A stretch of 64,000 nt of DNA, from positions 61,288,250-61,352,249 of the forward strand of contig CM049318.1 in NCBI GenBank assembly GCA_026874595.1, in the 5' to 3' direction. Under the pieces are notes generated by a model, which was not told where the DNA came from, made no database searches, and worked only from the letters and a program-made list of their open reading frames with translations. Origin of the DNA: Sipunculus nudus (taxonomy: Eukaryota; Annelida; Sipuncula; Golfingiida; Sipunculidae). Positions 23,006 to 34,376 of the stretch are shown in pieces (position 1 is the first letter of the stretch; every line of letters starts with the position of its first letter). Made by a program: the position numbers and the translations under genes.

Positions 23006-26000
23006 GGGTACATGCCGTAATGCCGAATGCCGACTACCACCTTGCCGATTCCTTTATGTCGAAACGCCGGTTTGCCGACTATGTCAATTAAACTATAATA
23101 TGAAGGTGGTTTCGGGATATGATGCTTGAAATACATGCTAGTGACTAAAATTCCTAATGTTGTATGTAGAATATGAGAAAAAGTTTTATCTCGGGCTGGA
23201 ATTTTAAGGTGCAAAGCAGGACTCGGCAACAGCCTGGCGGGCCCATGCGTCATGGCCGACTGACTTCGACTGATTAGCGTCTTATGGTCAAGCAAATTCA
23301 ATTAAAAAAAAACCCGTGATCAGTGTTGAAAATGTTTGCTGTAATCCTCTGTGGATGCATGAGCATTAGACCATATATATATGATGGTAACACCTGATCG
23401 ACGGATCGTCAAACGGCTAATATCAAACAGCTAATGCGTCTGTGTTTCATGACACTTGTATGAGCGTTTGTATGCGTATTGACCGATTAATTCATCAATG
23501 AAAAAATTTAATAAATATGCATAACTTGGAATTTTTGCCCTCTCCGTATTAAAAAAATCAGGATACAAAACGTTTAAAGTTTAATTTTCAGATAAAAACA
23601 GCAATCGGATTTAGGATTTGAATCAAGCGTTAATCCACTGTTCGATTGTATTTTATTTCGATATTTTGTTTTGTCGCCCCGTGTTATCATAAAGATTATA
23701 AATTAAAATGAAAGGTGTAAAAAACGAAGAAATAACTGCACCATGAATAGATTTTAGCTGACACAAAGAATTAGAAACTCCCAAAATGAACATCAAAAGG
23801 GAACACATTGATATGGGTTTTTTTTGTTAATTAATGGATCAATGGGATTACGAGTAACCGTGACCAATTGATTGTCGTAACAACACCAGAGTAACTGACT
23901 CATCGTGAGTACTTGGTAATCATGGTAACTTTAGGGCAACAATATGACAGAGATAATATTGAGAGAAAGAGAGAGATAACTTTATTGGTGAGGGATAGCG
24001 ATTAGTAAAATATGAGAGAGTGACTTATACTTTATTATACGTAAGTTAGGGAGTGATCAATATATTATTATAAGAGAGAGAGAGAGAGAAAGAGAAAGCA
24101 GTATAATATTATAAGAGAGAATAATATTATGTGAGAGAGCTACTAAAATAATAAGTGAGAGAAAAAAAGAGAGAAAGCGATCAGTGTAATAAAAGAGTGA
24201 AAGAGAGATCAATATATTATTATTATTATGAGAAATAGAGATAGAGCAGACGAGGACTAACAATAGACTGGAACCTTGGCACAGTAGTTTTGGAAGGACA
24301 GTGGGAAAAGTCTCTCCGAATATTTTTGAATTTTATCATGCACATTAAAGGCGAACAGACGAACACGGAAATAACGATATCGAATGCAAAGTTGGGAGCA
24401 CAACAAAATTCACCCAGAAGAAAATATAGGATCCGAAGCGAGGCCATTAAAACTCTGCAGGAACACTTGGTAGCCGGCGAACTCACCATCGACTCTTATC
24501 TAAGATAAATGAGGAGACCTGTGGGCTACAAGCGTTTCTAGGTCAAAATGATACTGAAAAGACTCATGCTGTGTTAGTTTTTCTAGTGTCATTTGTGTCA
24601 CATGGTGATGATTTTTTATATCAATAAATTATTTCTGCAGACGGTGATTCTTACGTGTATAAAATGTGTCACATGATGATGATTATTTGTACATATCAAT
24701 AAATAATTTTAGCAGACGATTTTTTTTGCATATCAATAAATTATTTCTGGAGGTGATTTTTACGTATTTATTCTTTCGTATTTATTCCCATGATTGCAAA
24801 TATACCATATATATACAAGTAACATTACATATATCCCCGTCGCCCTCATGATAAAAAGATAACACATAAATATCCTCTCTTTTATATCTATCGTGTAAAA
24901 TTTAGACTAATAGATATATTTCTCCATTTAGATACTTAAATCAGAATATTTTTCTCATGATAATATATTGATCTCTCTCTCTCTCCATATATTATATTAC
25001 ACATTAATATATATATTTTACTTTCTTACATATAAAGTATATTTAACATTACAAATAATATTTAATTAATCATTCTCTCTATCTCTCTCTCATATATTGA
25101 TCTCTGTCTCTCTCTCATATAATATTATATTGATCTCTGTCTCCCTGTCTCTCTCTTTCTCCCTTATAATATTATACTGATCTCTCTTTCTCTCTCTCTC
25201 AATACTATATTGATCACTCTCACACACTGTCTCTCTCTCTCTCATAATATAATTATGATATCTCTCTATATATTATAGTACACATTAATACAAATATATT
25301 CTTTTATTATATAAAACAGTTTTTTGTCTCCTATATCTAACAATTAATACGTATATATTTTTATCGCGATCTTTCCCTCATATAATATAACATTTAATTC
25401 TCGCTCTCATAAAATCATATTGATCTCTCTCTCTTATAAAATTAAATACTGATCTCTCTCCTCTCTCTCTCTTTCTTCCTCTCTCTTTCTCCCATATAAT
25501 GTTACATTTATTTCGATCTCTTTCAATCTTAAAACTGCTCTCATGAAATGAGCAATATGCATCGGAAAAGGATTAATAAATTATCGTTCCCCTTCAGTGA
25601 ACATGACTATCGGTTGCACACGATTAATCAGTTACTCCGGTGTTGTTTCAACAATCTATAGGTCACGGTTATTCCTAATTACCCTCCCATAGATCCCCTA
25701 ATTAAGTAGAAACCCCGATATCAAAGTGCTTCTTTTTGATGTCCATAGACTTTGTCGGAATACAATGAAAGCTAAAATTTATTCATTGTACAGATACTAA
25801 TAATTTTAAAAATTTTGTATCCCATATTTTTACATATCATCAGGATACTATGGAACGCTTACACGATATATCGAACTAAAATTCATGTTTGTGACACATC
25901 CAGTAGACGACCGTTGATTATTAAAGGAAGATGTCAATTTGAAAAAAATAAAATGAAATCATAACTTTCGTTCCACGATCGGTCTAACATTCCTTTCACA

Positions 26001-26415
26001 CATATTGTCTTATCGTATTTATGCTTCAACAAAGCTAACACAATGTAAAATATGACCATTAATAACAGTTTGATTTGTCTGAGGAAGCCTGCCTTTCACA
26101 TGTTGACCTTCGTCTTCAGTCGACTTGGCGACAGCCGGACGTGGGTGAAGTCAGTCGGCCATGACGCATGGGCCCGCCAGGCCATTGCCGAGTCTGCATT
26201 GCACCTTCAAATTCCAGCCTGAGATACAACTATTTTCTCATATTCTATATACAACATAATGAATTTTAGTAATTAGGATGTATTTCAAGCTTCATATGCC
26301 GAAACCATCTCCATATTATAGTTTAATTAACACAATCGGCAAACCGGCGTTTCGGCATAAAGGAATCGATAAGGTGGTAGTCGGCATTCTGGTTTCCGGC
26401 AATCAGGAATGACAC
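23006..26415. mobile_element. Mutator-like foldback element (3.4 kb) inside transposase exon
   Basis: A large imperfect palindrome. The left arm (23006 to about 24240) and right arm (about 24970 to 26415) are inverted copies; shared blocks include GCCGACTACCACCTT, CGAAACGCCGGTTTGCCGA and GGCGGGCCCATGCGTCATGGCCGACTGACTTC. The arms end centrally in complementary GA-rich and CT-rich tracts. The centre holds a MULE transposase fragment. A 9-bp duplication with one mismatch, CCATGTAGC (22997-23005) and CTATGTAGC (26416-26424), flanks it; 9 bp is standard for Mutator-like elements. Removing the element restores the transposase exon reading CYMEGKKALLPK. Confidence 0.75.
24256..24508 (+). pseudogene. 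MULE transposase C-terminal fragment
   Basis: It reads TNNRLEPWHSSFGRTVG and SPNIFEF, then shifts frame by one and continues KGEQTNTEITISNAKLG, PRRKYRIRSEAIKTLQEHL and ELTIDSYLR before TAA. N-N-x-L-E-x-W-H, HPNIF-like and PRRKYR blocks are typical of the C-terminal end of FLYWCH/MULE-type transposases in invertebrates. No catalytic DDE part remains. It lies in the single-copy centre of the palindrome, so this is probably an internally deleted MULE. Confidence 0.65.
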
Positions 26416-27038
26416 CTATGTAGCATCTCACATTGCATTGGTTGCTACGTGTCACCATCCTGTGAAGGTAAAACAGGTGGTGACACCTGGACATAGCACA
26501 CATTATCTTCTTGTAACTTCCCAACCAAACAAAAGTCTGCTCTGCTGCCATGGTATTTTTAGTTTCAACTAAGTCTGGGTGAGTTTTCCCAATCCTATCT
26601 GGGTTGTACAGTTTATGACATTTTTCATCTTTGTGTTTTTTGAGGCGGAGTCCATCTTTGACTTTGTTAATAATCAGCCACATCTTATTGAATGGTGCTG
26701 GCAGTGGAAGCTCTTTCTGTGCAGCTTTTGTTTTCATTAGATTGCACATATTATCATAAGCAAGAACAAATTTTTTTCCATACCTTCTTGGGAATAGAAG
26801 TCGGTATCAAGTACAGCCATGACAGCAAAATGACGAAGACTTGACCTTGGGATTCAGGTCTATAAAACAATCATAAACATTGTTTGCAGATTATATTTTC
26901 TATGATGATTTACTAATATATAATATATATATTATTTGTCTTGTGTTTAGCCATACAATAAATAATTACTAATTGATATAATTAGTATAAAAAAAAAAAA
27001 CATTTTATAAATCTTCAAAACAGAAAATAATACAATTG

Positions 27039-27071
27039 TATATATATATATATAAATATATATATATATAT
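27039..27071. repeat. (TA)n microsatellite
   Basis: Imperfect TA tract in the intron between the 26859 and 27093 exons of the transposase relic. Confidence 0.8.
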
Positions 27072-28044
27072 TTATAGTGAAGTTATACTCACTGATACAA
27101 CGGTGACCATTGGTCAATGTGTCCACCTGCACGAACAACAAAGAGATGGACCCTGGACATCTTTCTCAGTGTTTTGCTGTCTCCTAAATCTTTGTTACGT
27201 GCTCCCCTGTGAGGTTGTGTGTTCTCTGTGATTTTCTGTATGCTTTTCTCTTGCTCTTGAATAACCTTGTGACAACCTGTTAAGATAAAAACAAAAACTT
27301 ATGTGTTGGTTCTTATGTTATTGTAAGACATCATCTGACTGTATACCTGTTATTTAAGCAGCAATAATACTATTAGCTAAATACAGTACTGGTTTATTAT
27401 CTGTTAGGATATCGAGTTAGAATCACCTACTTTGACTTCCTATCACAGAGGCGCCACCGCTGCTTTTATCCTATACTTTCTCCAGTGCCTTGCCAATCTT
27501 GATGTTCGCTGCTGCGTTATTCTGCTGCTCACCTGAAATAGACATTTCTCCAGTCAGAAGACACTTTCAGTAATTTTGAGACCTTTCACTTTAAAATAAT
27601 GAGTTATTTTTTTTTTTCATTATCATGGTGAGCCTTTAATGCACAATAATTCGTAAAGTACATAATACAAATACAGGTTCTCGGGTAGATAAACCTCGGT
27701 ATTAGCTCTCACTATCCTTGAGGCCAGCATTTTGTAGGAATTCTCTTAATTTAGTGGGGATGCCATGTTTTTCCACAACAGGGCTATGTTCAGTGCAGAA
27801 GGCATCACCATGGAGAGGCTCGCTGGTGCATATGTCAGGCAAGTTTACCAAAGGAACCCCCATTGACTGAATGAAATTGAAAACAGGATTGTTAGTGATA
27901 TATTGCGTCCGGTCCGGTTGGTTAAAAAAATTGCATACCAGTCAATTAATAATAGATTGACCACATCTAAAACATGAAAAGGTATCTAGATCTAGATGAA
28001 CGATTTTAATTATAATGTCCCCACTCTGCCTTTTCAAAAATAAC

Positions 28045-28157
28045 CATTTAAATGACCATTATCTACCTTTTCATTGCACTTAAATTTAACAAAATATATT
28101 TCCAATGAAAGCAACTAGCTGCTCACCTCAGTTTCAGTTCGAGTACTTTTGAATTTC
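28045..28157 (-). repeat. Duplicated exon-donor fragment, copy B
   Basis: About 113 bp closely matches 29911-30035. It includes the end of the 29993-30067 exon, its GT donor and about 70 bp of following intron. Here it lies inside a later intron of the same relic. Shared landmarks are ACCATTTAAAT, CTTTTCATTGCACTTAAAT and GCAACTAGCTGCTCACCTC. Confidence 0.7.
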
Positions 28158-29811
28158 AAAAGGAATTGAATGTATGTAAATTACCTTTTTCTTGAACATG
28201 CAGTAGAAACTGCAACTTCCAAAGACCATCTACAACCCACAAGCGCCCACAACCTGATTAAAAAAAATACCATATATTATTTTGGCTGTGAAAGGGCATT
28301 ATAAGGTGCAGCAAATATCTCTTTATTGTGGTAGTCCATATGCATGAGTGTTGTACCTGTATGTCTTGTTGTGCAGGCAATTTAATACATATAAATATGT
28401 AGAGTACATTATATGAGAGTGAATCATTACAAGTCTGAAATGTAAGCAGGATTCCTTACCACGTCTTGCACTTTCAGGTGGGCAGGTGGGTTGCGGGTAG
28501 AGGGTTTTCCTCCGATGATCATCAATGGCTGTCATGCAGAATTCTCGGTCAACATTATTCTTATATCGGAAATCATGCCACCCCAAGTCACGCAGCTCTT
28601 GTTCAGTTTCTCCCCACCAAAATGCATCGGCAAACAGCTTACGGTTTATTGCTCCTGTAATGAGTCAATGTGTACTTTGAAATCAATAGATATTTCTCAC
28701 TTTTATTTCTCACAGTCTACCTTAAAGCTCGACTAGAATCATGCAATAAATTTGATAAAATGGGGACACGGTCCATCTAAGTCTCATGTTTAAAATATAT
28801 AAATGGTACAAGTGTCCACATACCTTCTTGTTCACCTGTTGCATCCTTCTATGATTCTGCGAATGCTTCAAATGAGACCCAAGCATGTTGACTGTAAAAA
28901 GAGTGTATTTTCGTCTGAATAGTGCGTTTGTGAAGAATGTCAAAAATTATTATTCTGAAACCAACATTGATTCATAATGATTGGTTTCATTAACATTTAA
29001 TATAAATTATAAAAATGGATACAAAAGGTCTATCAGTGATCTTGGCAAGTATTGGCAACATAAGAAAAGATTATAATTGTGGATTAGCTAAGGAAACTAT
29101 ATGTCACTCACGCAAATGCCCACTGAAGGTTGTACACCTGACGGTCGATGTAAACGGCATCTGATGCTTCCACGGCAGGTCGTGGTTGATTGTAAAATTG
29201 AAATCCTTCTGCTTTTGATCCATACATGGCATAATTATATATCAGGCCACATTCAGGGCATTTTAGACATACTTTGAGTTTTTTCAAAACTTTGCCATTT
29301 GGAGCCAAGTATTTGACATTAGTTGCTTTGTTATTTATGTTTAATTTATAAGGCTGTCCATTCTTTTGGTGACACTGCAAGCAGTGGTCAGTTTGTGGGG
29401 CCAGGCAGTATTGTTCCCGTAGTGGTACATTACAGTCAAAAATATCATCTTGGTCACTTTTAACCAGCTGAACCTCTTTGCATATCTTCAAAAATATTAA
29501 ATTAGGTAAATGGCTGTTCAATGCAGCTAGGTTCCATCTGAAATTAGTAGGAACAGTCGGTGGCACTGCTGATACCATCAAGCACTGCTGAGACTGCCCT
29601 GTAACCATATTTCACGATGAGCAATAGAAAAGTTGTTTCCCAGTTGATTCCTTCGGTGACCTCTTGTATCTTCAGGGTATCAATTAATCTCTGCAGCTGA
29701 GGAAAATATTTATTATAGGATTAGATATCGGGCTTGACACAATGGTTCAGATATGTCAGCTAATGGAGCAGAAACTGAATTTCTAATATATTTATTTGAC
29801 ATATACGTGTA

Positions 29812-29815
<4 letters not shown>

Positions 29816-29877
<62 letters not shown>
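29816..29877. repeat. (AT)n microsatellite
   Basis: About 30 AT dinucleotides within an intron of the transposase relic. The open frame crossing it is an artefact. Confidence 0.85.
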
Positions 29878-29884
<7 letters not shown>

Positions 29885-29910
29885 ACTCATATGTAAGATG
29901 TACATTCTGA

Positions 29911-30035
29911 CATTTAAATAACCATTATCAACCTTTTCATTGCACTTAAATATCACAAAATATATTTCCATTGAAAGCAACTAGCTGCTCACCTCGTTTT
30001 CAGTTTCAGCTTGTGTTTGAATACTTTCGAATTTC
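29911..30035 (-). repeat. Duplicated exon-donor fragment, copy A
   Basis: Parent-position copy of the fragment at 28045-28157. It carries the functional-looking splice donor (GAG|GTGAGC) of the exon 29993-30067. Confidence 0.7.
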
Positions 30036-30067
30036 TCATCAAGAGCACTTCGTATTTTTTCCGCGGC

Positions 30068-30871
30068 CTATTCATGATGTTGTCCAGAGAAGTGAATAAG
30101 TGTTTAAACCTTAATATTTTATGCTTTCATGTAATGGTGAATTATACACATGTATAATAAATATGGTACAATGATAGAGGCAATTGCATAATCTTCATGA
30201 ATATTAAAGTGACATGACAAAACTATAGGCTGTGTTTATATTTTATGGATTATTATATATAACATATGTGTGACAAATCAAGTTATTACGCATTGATAGT
30301 ACTGAGAAGTGATATGCGTGTGAATACAATTAGTGGCCGAGGCTGTGTTTATATTATTTCAATTATTATATTTAACATATGAGTGACACATCATGTTACT
30401 AAACAGTAATAGTACTGAGATGATTCTGTAAAAGGTCATTCCTAGTAATGCTTAGCTTTTATTTTAAGCATAAAATTTTAAAAAGTTACACTTACCAAAC
30501 TAATGAACCGGGCAGCAATTCAGGTCAAAAATGAATTTCCAAGGAAACCTCTGACACAGGCAGGTTGCAACTTCATCAACATGTATTGGTTTCTTGGAGA
30601 TGATTTCCCAGATATAAAGCAGGTAGGAAGCCAGACAGCACAATATGGTCTGGGCTATTTGGAGTCACAATCACCAGGATTATAATAGGTCACAGACAGA
30701 GTAATAGGATGAGAGGCCAGCCTTAGAATATGCTAGGCATCTAAAGTAATCAAAGGCTAATTAGTGAGCTAAGGAAAACCCCCATGAGAGGGTGCATGAC
30801 TACATCATACCTGAACAACAACAGAACATGGGTTACCACAGAAAAACATATTACAGCTTGAAGATTTATTA
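30068..30871 (-). promoter_or_regulatory. Leader region of the KDZ-type gene
   Basis: A strong donor, TTTG|GTAAGTGTAAC, ends a possible minus-strand exon at 30500. Its upstream part carries the blocks shared with the ATPase leader at 22529-22608 (AAAGGCTAATTAGTGAGCT, TCATACCTGAA). The plus-strand open frame at 30503-30685 has no recognisable motif. I could not place the true start codon. Confidence 0.35.
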
Positions 30872-33800
30872 TTGTGACGTTTACATCCATTTGTGAAAGC
30901 ATCTCAGGAAAGAGGGGTCAGACAGGAGAAGATAAAAAGTTTGTGATGTTTCCATCCAATTGTGATAGCATCTCAGGACAGAGGTGTCAGACAGGGGGAG
31001 CTAGCAAGTTTGTGATGTTTCCATCCAGTTGTGATAGCATTTCAGGAAAGAGGGGTCAGACAGGGGGCGCTGACATGTTTGTGATGTTTAAATCCATTTG
31101 TGATAGCTTTTCAGGAAAGAGGGGTCAGACACGGGGAGCTAGCAAGTTTGTGATGTTTAAATCCATTTGTGATAGCATTTCAGGAAAGAGGGGTCAGACA
31201 GGGGGAGCTAGCAAGTTTGTGATGTTTCCATCCATTTGTGATAGCATTTCAGGACAGAGGGGTCAGGCAGGGGAGCTAGCAAGTTTGTGATGTTTCCATC
31301 CATTTGTGATAGCATCTCAGGACAGAGGGGTCAGACAGGGGGCGCTGACATGTTTGTGATGTTTCCATCCATTCGTCATAGCATTTCAGGAAAGAGGGGT
31401 CAGACAGGGGGAGCTAGCAAGTTTGTGATGTTTCCATCCATTTGTGATAGCATCTCAGGAAAGAGGTGTCAGATAGGGGGAGCTAGCAAGTTTGTGATGT
31501 TTCCATCCAGTTGTGATGGCATTTCAGGACAGAGGGGTCAGACAGGGGGAGATAGCAAGTTTGTGATGTTTCCATCCATTTGTGATAGCATCTCAGGACA
31601 GAGGGGTCAGACAGGGGAAGATAAAAAGTTTGTGACGTTTCCATCCATTTGTGATAGCATTTCAGGAAAGAGGGGACAGACAGGGGAAGATAAAAAGTTT
31701 GTGATGTTTCCATCTATTTGTGATAGCATTTCAGGAAAGAGGGGTCAGACAGGGGGCGCTGACAAGTTTGTGATGTTTCCATCCATTTGTGATAGCATCT
31801 CAGGACAGAGGGGTCAGACAGGGGGCGCTTACAAGTTTGTGATGTTTCCACCCATTTGTGATAGCATCTCAGGACAGAGGGGTCAGACAGGGAAAGATAA
31901 AAAGTTTGTGACGTTTCCATCCATTTGTGATAACATTTCAGGAAAGAGGGGACAGACAGGGGAAGATAAAAAGTTTGTGATGTTTCCATCCATTTGTGAT
32001 AGCATTTCAGGACAGAGGGGTCAGACTGGGGGCGCTGACAAGTTTGTGATGTTTCCATCCATTTGTGATAGCATTTCAGGACAGAGGGGTCAGACAGGGG
32101 GCGCTGACAAGTTTGTGATGTTTCCATCCATTTGTGATAGCATTTCAGGACAGAGGGGACAGACAGGGGAAGATAAAAAGTTTGTGACGTTTCCATCCAT
32201 TTGTGATAGCATTTCAGGAAAGAGGGGACAGACAGGGGAAGATAAAAAGTTTGTGATGTTTCCATCCATTTGTGATAGCATCTCAGGAAAGAGGTGTCAG
32301 ATAGGGGGAGCTAGCAAGTTTGTGATGTTTCCATCCAGTTGTGATGGCATTTCAGGACAGAGGGGTCAGACAGGGGGAGATAGCAAGTTTGTGATGTTTC
32401 CATCCATTTGTGATAGCATCTCAGGACAGAGGGGTCAGACAGGGGAAGATAAAAAGTTTGTGACGTTTCCATCCATTTGTGATAGCATTTCAGGAAAGAG
32501 GGGACAGACAGGGGAAGATAAAAAGTTTGTGATGTTTCCATCTATTTGTGATAGCATTTCAGGAAAGAGGGGTCAGACAGGGGGCGCTGACAAGTTTGTG
32601 ATGTTTCCATCCATTTGTGATAGCATCTCAGGACAGAGGGGTCAGACACGGGGCGCTGACAAGTTTGTGATGTTTCCACCCATTTGTGATAGCATCTCAG
32701 GACAGAGGGGACAGACAGGGAAAGATATAAAGTTTGTGACGTTTCCATCCATTTGTGATAACATTTCAGGAAAGAGGGGACAGACAGGGGAAGATAAAAA
32801 GTTTGTGATGTTTCCATCCATTTGTGATAGCATTTCAGGACAGAGGGGTCAGACAGGGGGCGCTGACAAGTTTGTGATGTTTCCATCCATTTGTGATAGC
32901 ATATCAGGACAGAGGGGACAGACAGGGGAAGATAAAAAGTTTGTGACGTTTCCATCCATTTGTGATAGCATTTCAGGAAAGAGGGGACAGACAGGGGAAG
33001 ATAAAAAGTTTGTGATGTTTCCATCCATTTGTGATAGCATTTCAGGACAGAGGGGTCAGACAGGGGGCGCTGACAAGTTTGTGACGTTTCCATCCATTTG
33101 TGATAGCATCTCAGGACAGAGGGGTCAGACAGGGAAAGATAAAAAGTTTGTGACGTTTCCATCCATTTGTGATAGCATTTCAGGAAAGAGGGGACAGACA
33201 GGGGAAGATAAAAAGTTTGTGATGTTTCCATCCATTTGTGATAGCATTTCAGGACAGAGGGGTCAGACAGGGGGCGCTGACAAGTTTGTGACGTTTCCAT
33301 CCATTTGTGATAGCATCTCAGGACAGAGGGGTCAGACAGGGAAAGATAAAAAGTTTGTGACGTTTCCATCCATTTGTGATAGCATTTCAGGAAAGAGGGG
33401 ACAGACAGGGGAAGATAAAAAGTTTGTGATGTTTCCATCCTTTGTGATAGCATTTCAGGACAGAGGGATCAGACAGGGGGCGCTGACAAGTTTGTGACGT
33501 TTCCATCCATTTGTGATACCATTTCAGGACAGAGGGGTCAGACAGGGGGCGCTGACAAGTTTGTGATGTTCCATCCATTTGTGATAGCATTTCAGGACAG
33601 AGGGGACAGACAGGGGAAGATAAAAAGTTTGTGACGTTTCCATCCATTTGTGATAGCATTTCAGGAAAGAGGGGACAGACAGGGGAAGATAAAAAGTTTG
33701 TGATGTTTCCATCCATTTGTGATAGCATTTCAGGACAGAGGGGTCAGACAGGGGGCGCTGACAAGTTTGTGACGTTTCCATCCATTTGTGATAGCATCTC

Positions 33801-34188
33801 AGGACAGAGGGGTCAGACAGGGGGCGCTGACAAGTTTCTGACGTTTCCATCCATTTGTGATAGCATCTCAGGACAGAGGGGTCAGACAGGGAAAGATAAA
33901 AAGTTTGTGACGTTTCCATCCATTTGTGATAGCATTTCAGGAAAGAGGGGACAGACAGGGGAAGATAAAAAGTTTGTGATGTTTCCATCCATTTGTGATA
34001 GCATTTCAGGACAGAGGGGTCAGACAGGGGGCGCTGACAAGTTTGTGACGTTTCCATCCATTTGTGATAGCATCTCAGGACAGAGGGGTCAGACAGGGAA
34101 AGATAAAAAGTTTGTGACGTTTCCATCCATTTGTGATAGCATTTCAGGAAAGAATTTGTGATAGTATCTCGGGACAGAGGGGTCAGAC
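30872..34188. repeat. 69-bp minisatellite, about 48 units, with higher-order structure
   Basis: Tandem units start with TTTGTGA.GTTTCCATCC and continue ATTTGTGATAGCATTTCAGG, ACAGAGGGGTCAGACAGGGG and a variable 8-11 bp end (CGCTGACAAG, AAGATAAAAAG or AGCTAGCAAG). A block of 12 units is duplicated at exactly 828 bp (rare variant GAGGTGTCAGATAGGG at 31463 and 32291). Towards the right end a three-unit module of 207 bp is repeated. Because 69 is 23 codons, several frames on both strands stay open, including one of 736 codons. Single-base indels near 31268, 33439 and 33565 break frame without effect on the array, which argues against a protein. Confidence 0.9.
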
Positions 34189-34289
34189 ATGTATATACAC
34201 TTGGAATATAGAATGAGGTATACTATGTAACATTCCAAATACAAACACTTATATAGTTATAACTGTACATATATACATTGATATATACA

Positions 34290-34368
34290 TTGTGATGTTA
34301 ACCCCCCTATTGTAAGGGTCACAAAATAAATTGTTTTCTGACCAGTACCTTAAATCGTGCCACAAATG
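34290..34368 (-). repeat. Right terminal inverted repeat of giant transposon
   Basis: Inverted counterpart of 18640-18707. It reads TTGTGATGTTAACCCCCCTA, GGGTCACAAAATAAA and CAGTACCTTAAATCGTGCC up to the CCACATTG duplication. Confidence 0.7.
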
Positions 34369-34376
34369 CCACATTG
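34369..34376. repeat. Target site duplication, right (CCACATTG)
   Basis: Identical to 18632-18639 and at the same distance (26 bp) from the shared GGTACTG/CAGTACC block. Confidence 0.75.

Larger units (their letters stand above)
22971..30067 (-). pseudogene. KDZ-type transposase with CxC-like cysteine clusters, decayed and interrupted
   Basis: Exons (minus): 30067-29993, 29696-29112, 28891-28824, 28654-28460, 28253-28185, 27866-27713, 27532-27431, 27276-27093 and 26859-22971, the last split by a 3.4-kb insertion. Order: a helical segment; a CxC5-like cluster (CLQC..., CLKCPECGLIYNYAMYG, FYNQPRPAVEASDAVYIDR); WVSFEAFAES; a CxC6-like cluster (RLWVVDGLWK, then YC, ICTSEPLHGDAFCTEH); and a KDZ-like catalytic region (RAGGHIDQW, LAYDNMCNL, NTMAAEQTFVWL, HHLFYLHRM). 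The conserved D of YDN and E of AEQ are plausible catalytic residues. Damage: a frameshift in exon 2, TAG after AFAES, a 1-2 base loss after WKLQF, TAG after GKALEKV, an A-run indel before FVLAYD, and the insertion. Frame continuity across the introns otherwise holds. The exact KDZ branch is uncertain. Confidence 0.65.
18640..34368 (-). mobile_element. Giant (15.7 kb) KDZ/Zisupton-type DNA transposon
   Basis: The termini are inverted copies: 18640-18707 pairs with 34290-34368. Shared blocks are GATTTAAGGTACTG, TTTATTTTGTGACCC, CAAT.GGGGGG and AACATCACAA; the left copy lacks about 12 bp. The first 26 positions align without a gap, and both ends abut CCACATTG. The interval contains a KDZ-type transposase relic, a P-loop ATPase gene in the same orientation and a 3.3-kb minisatellite next to the right end. 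A Mutator-like element is nested inside. KDZ elements of the Zisupton branch are, to my knowledge, flanked by 8-bp duplications, which fits. The outermost bases of the two ends match poorly, so the exact border depends on the duplication. Confidence 0.7.

Noticed and set aside
24290-24508. Independent 72-residue gene
   Set aside because: It continues, after a one-base shift, a typical MULE transposase C-terminus and lies in the centre of a foldback element.
29108-29608. 166-codon open frame as a self-contained gene
   Set aside because: Its ends coincide with a frameshift and a splice donor, and it continues coherently into later exons, so it is part of the KDZ-type relic.
31287-33497. Open frame of 736 codons with a 23-residue repeat, and long frames on the other strand
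   Set aside because: The repeat unit is 69 bp, so any stop-free frame of the unit stays open. Frames are open on both strands, single-base indels shift frame along the array, and there is no splice or start context. Treated as a minisatellite.
30872-34188. CRISPR-like array
   Set aside because: Units are contiguous and nearly identical over their whole length with no unique spacers, and the DNA is eukaryotic.
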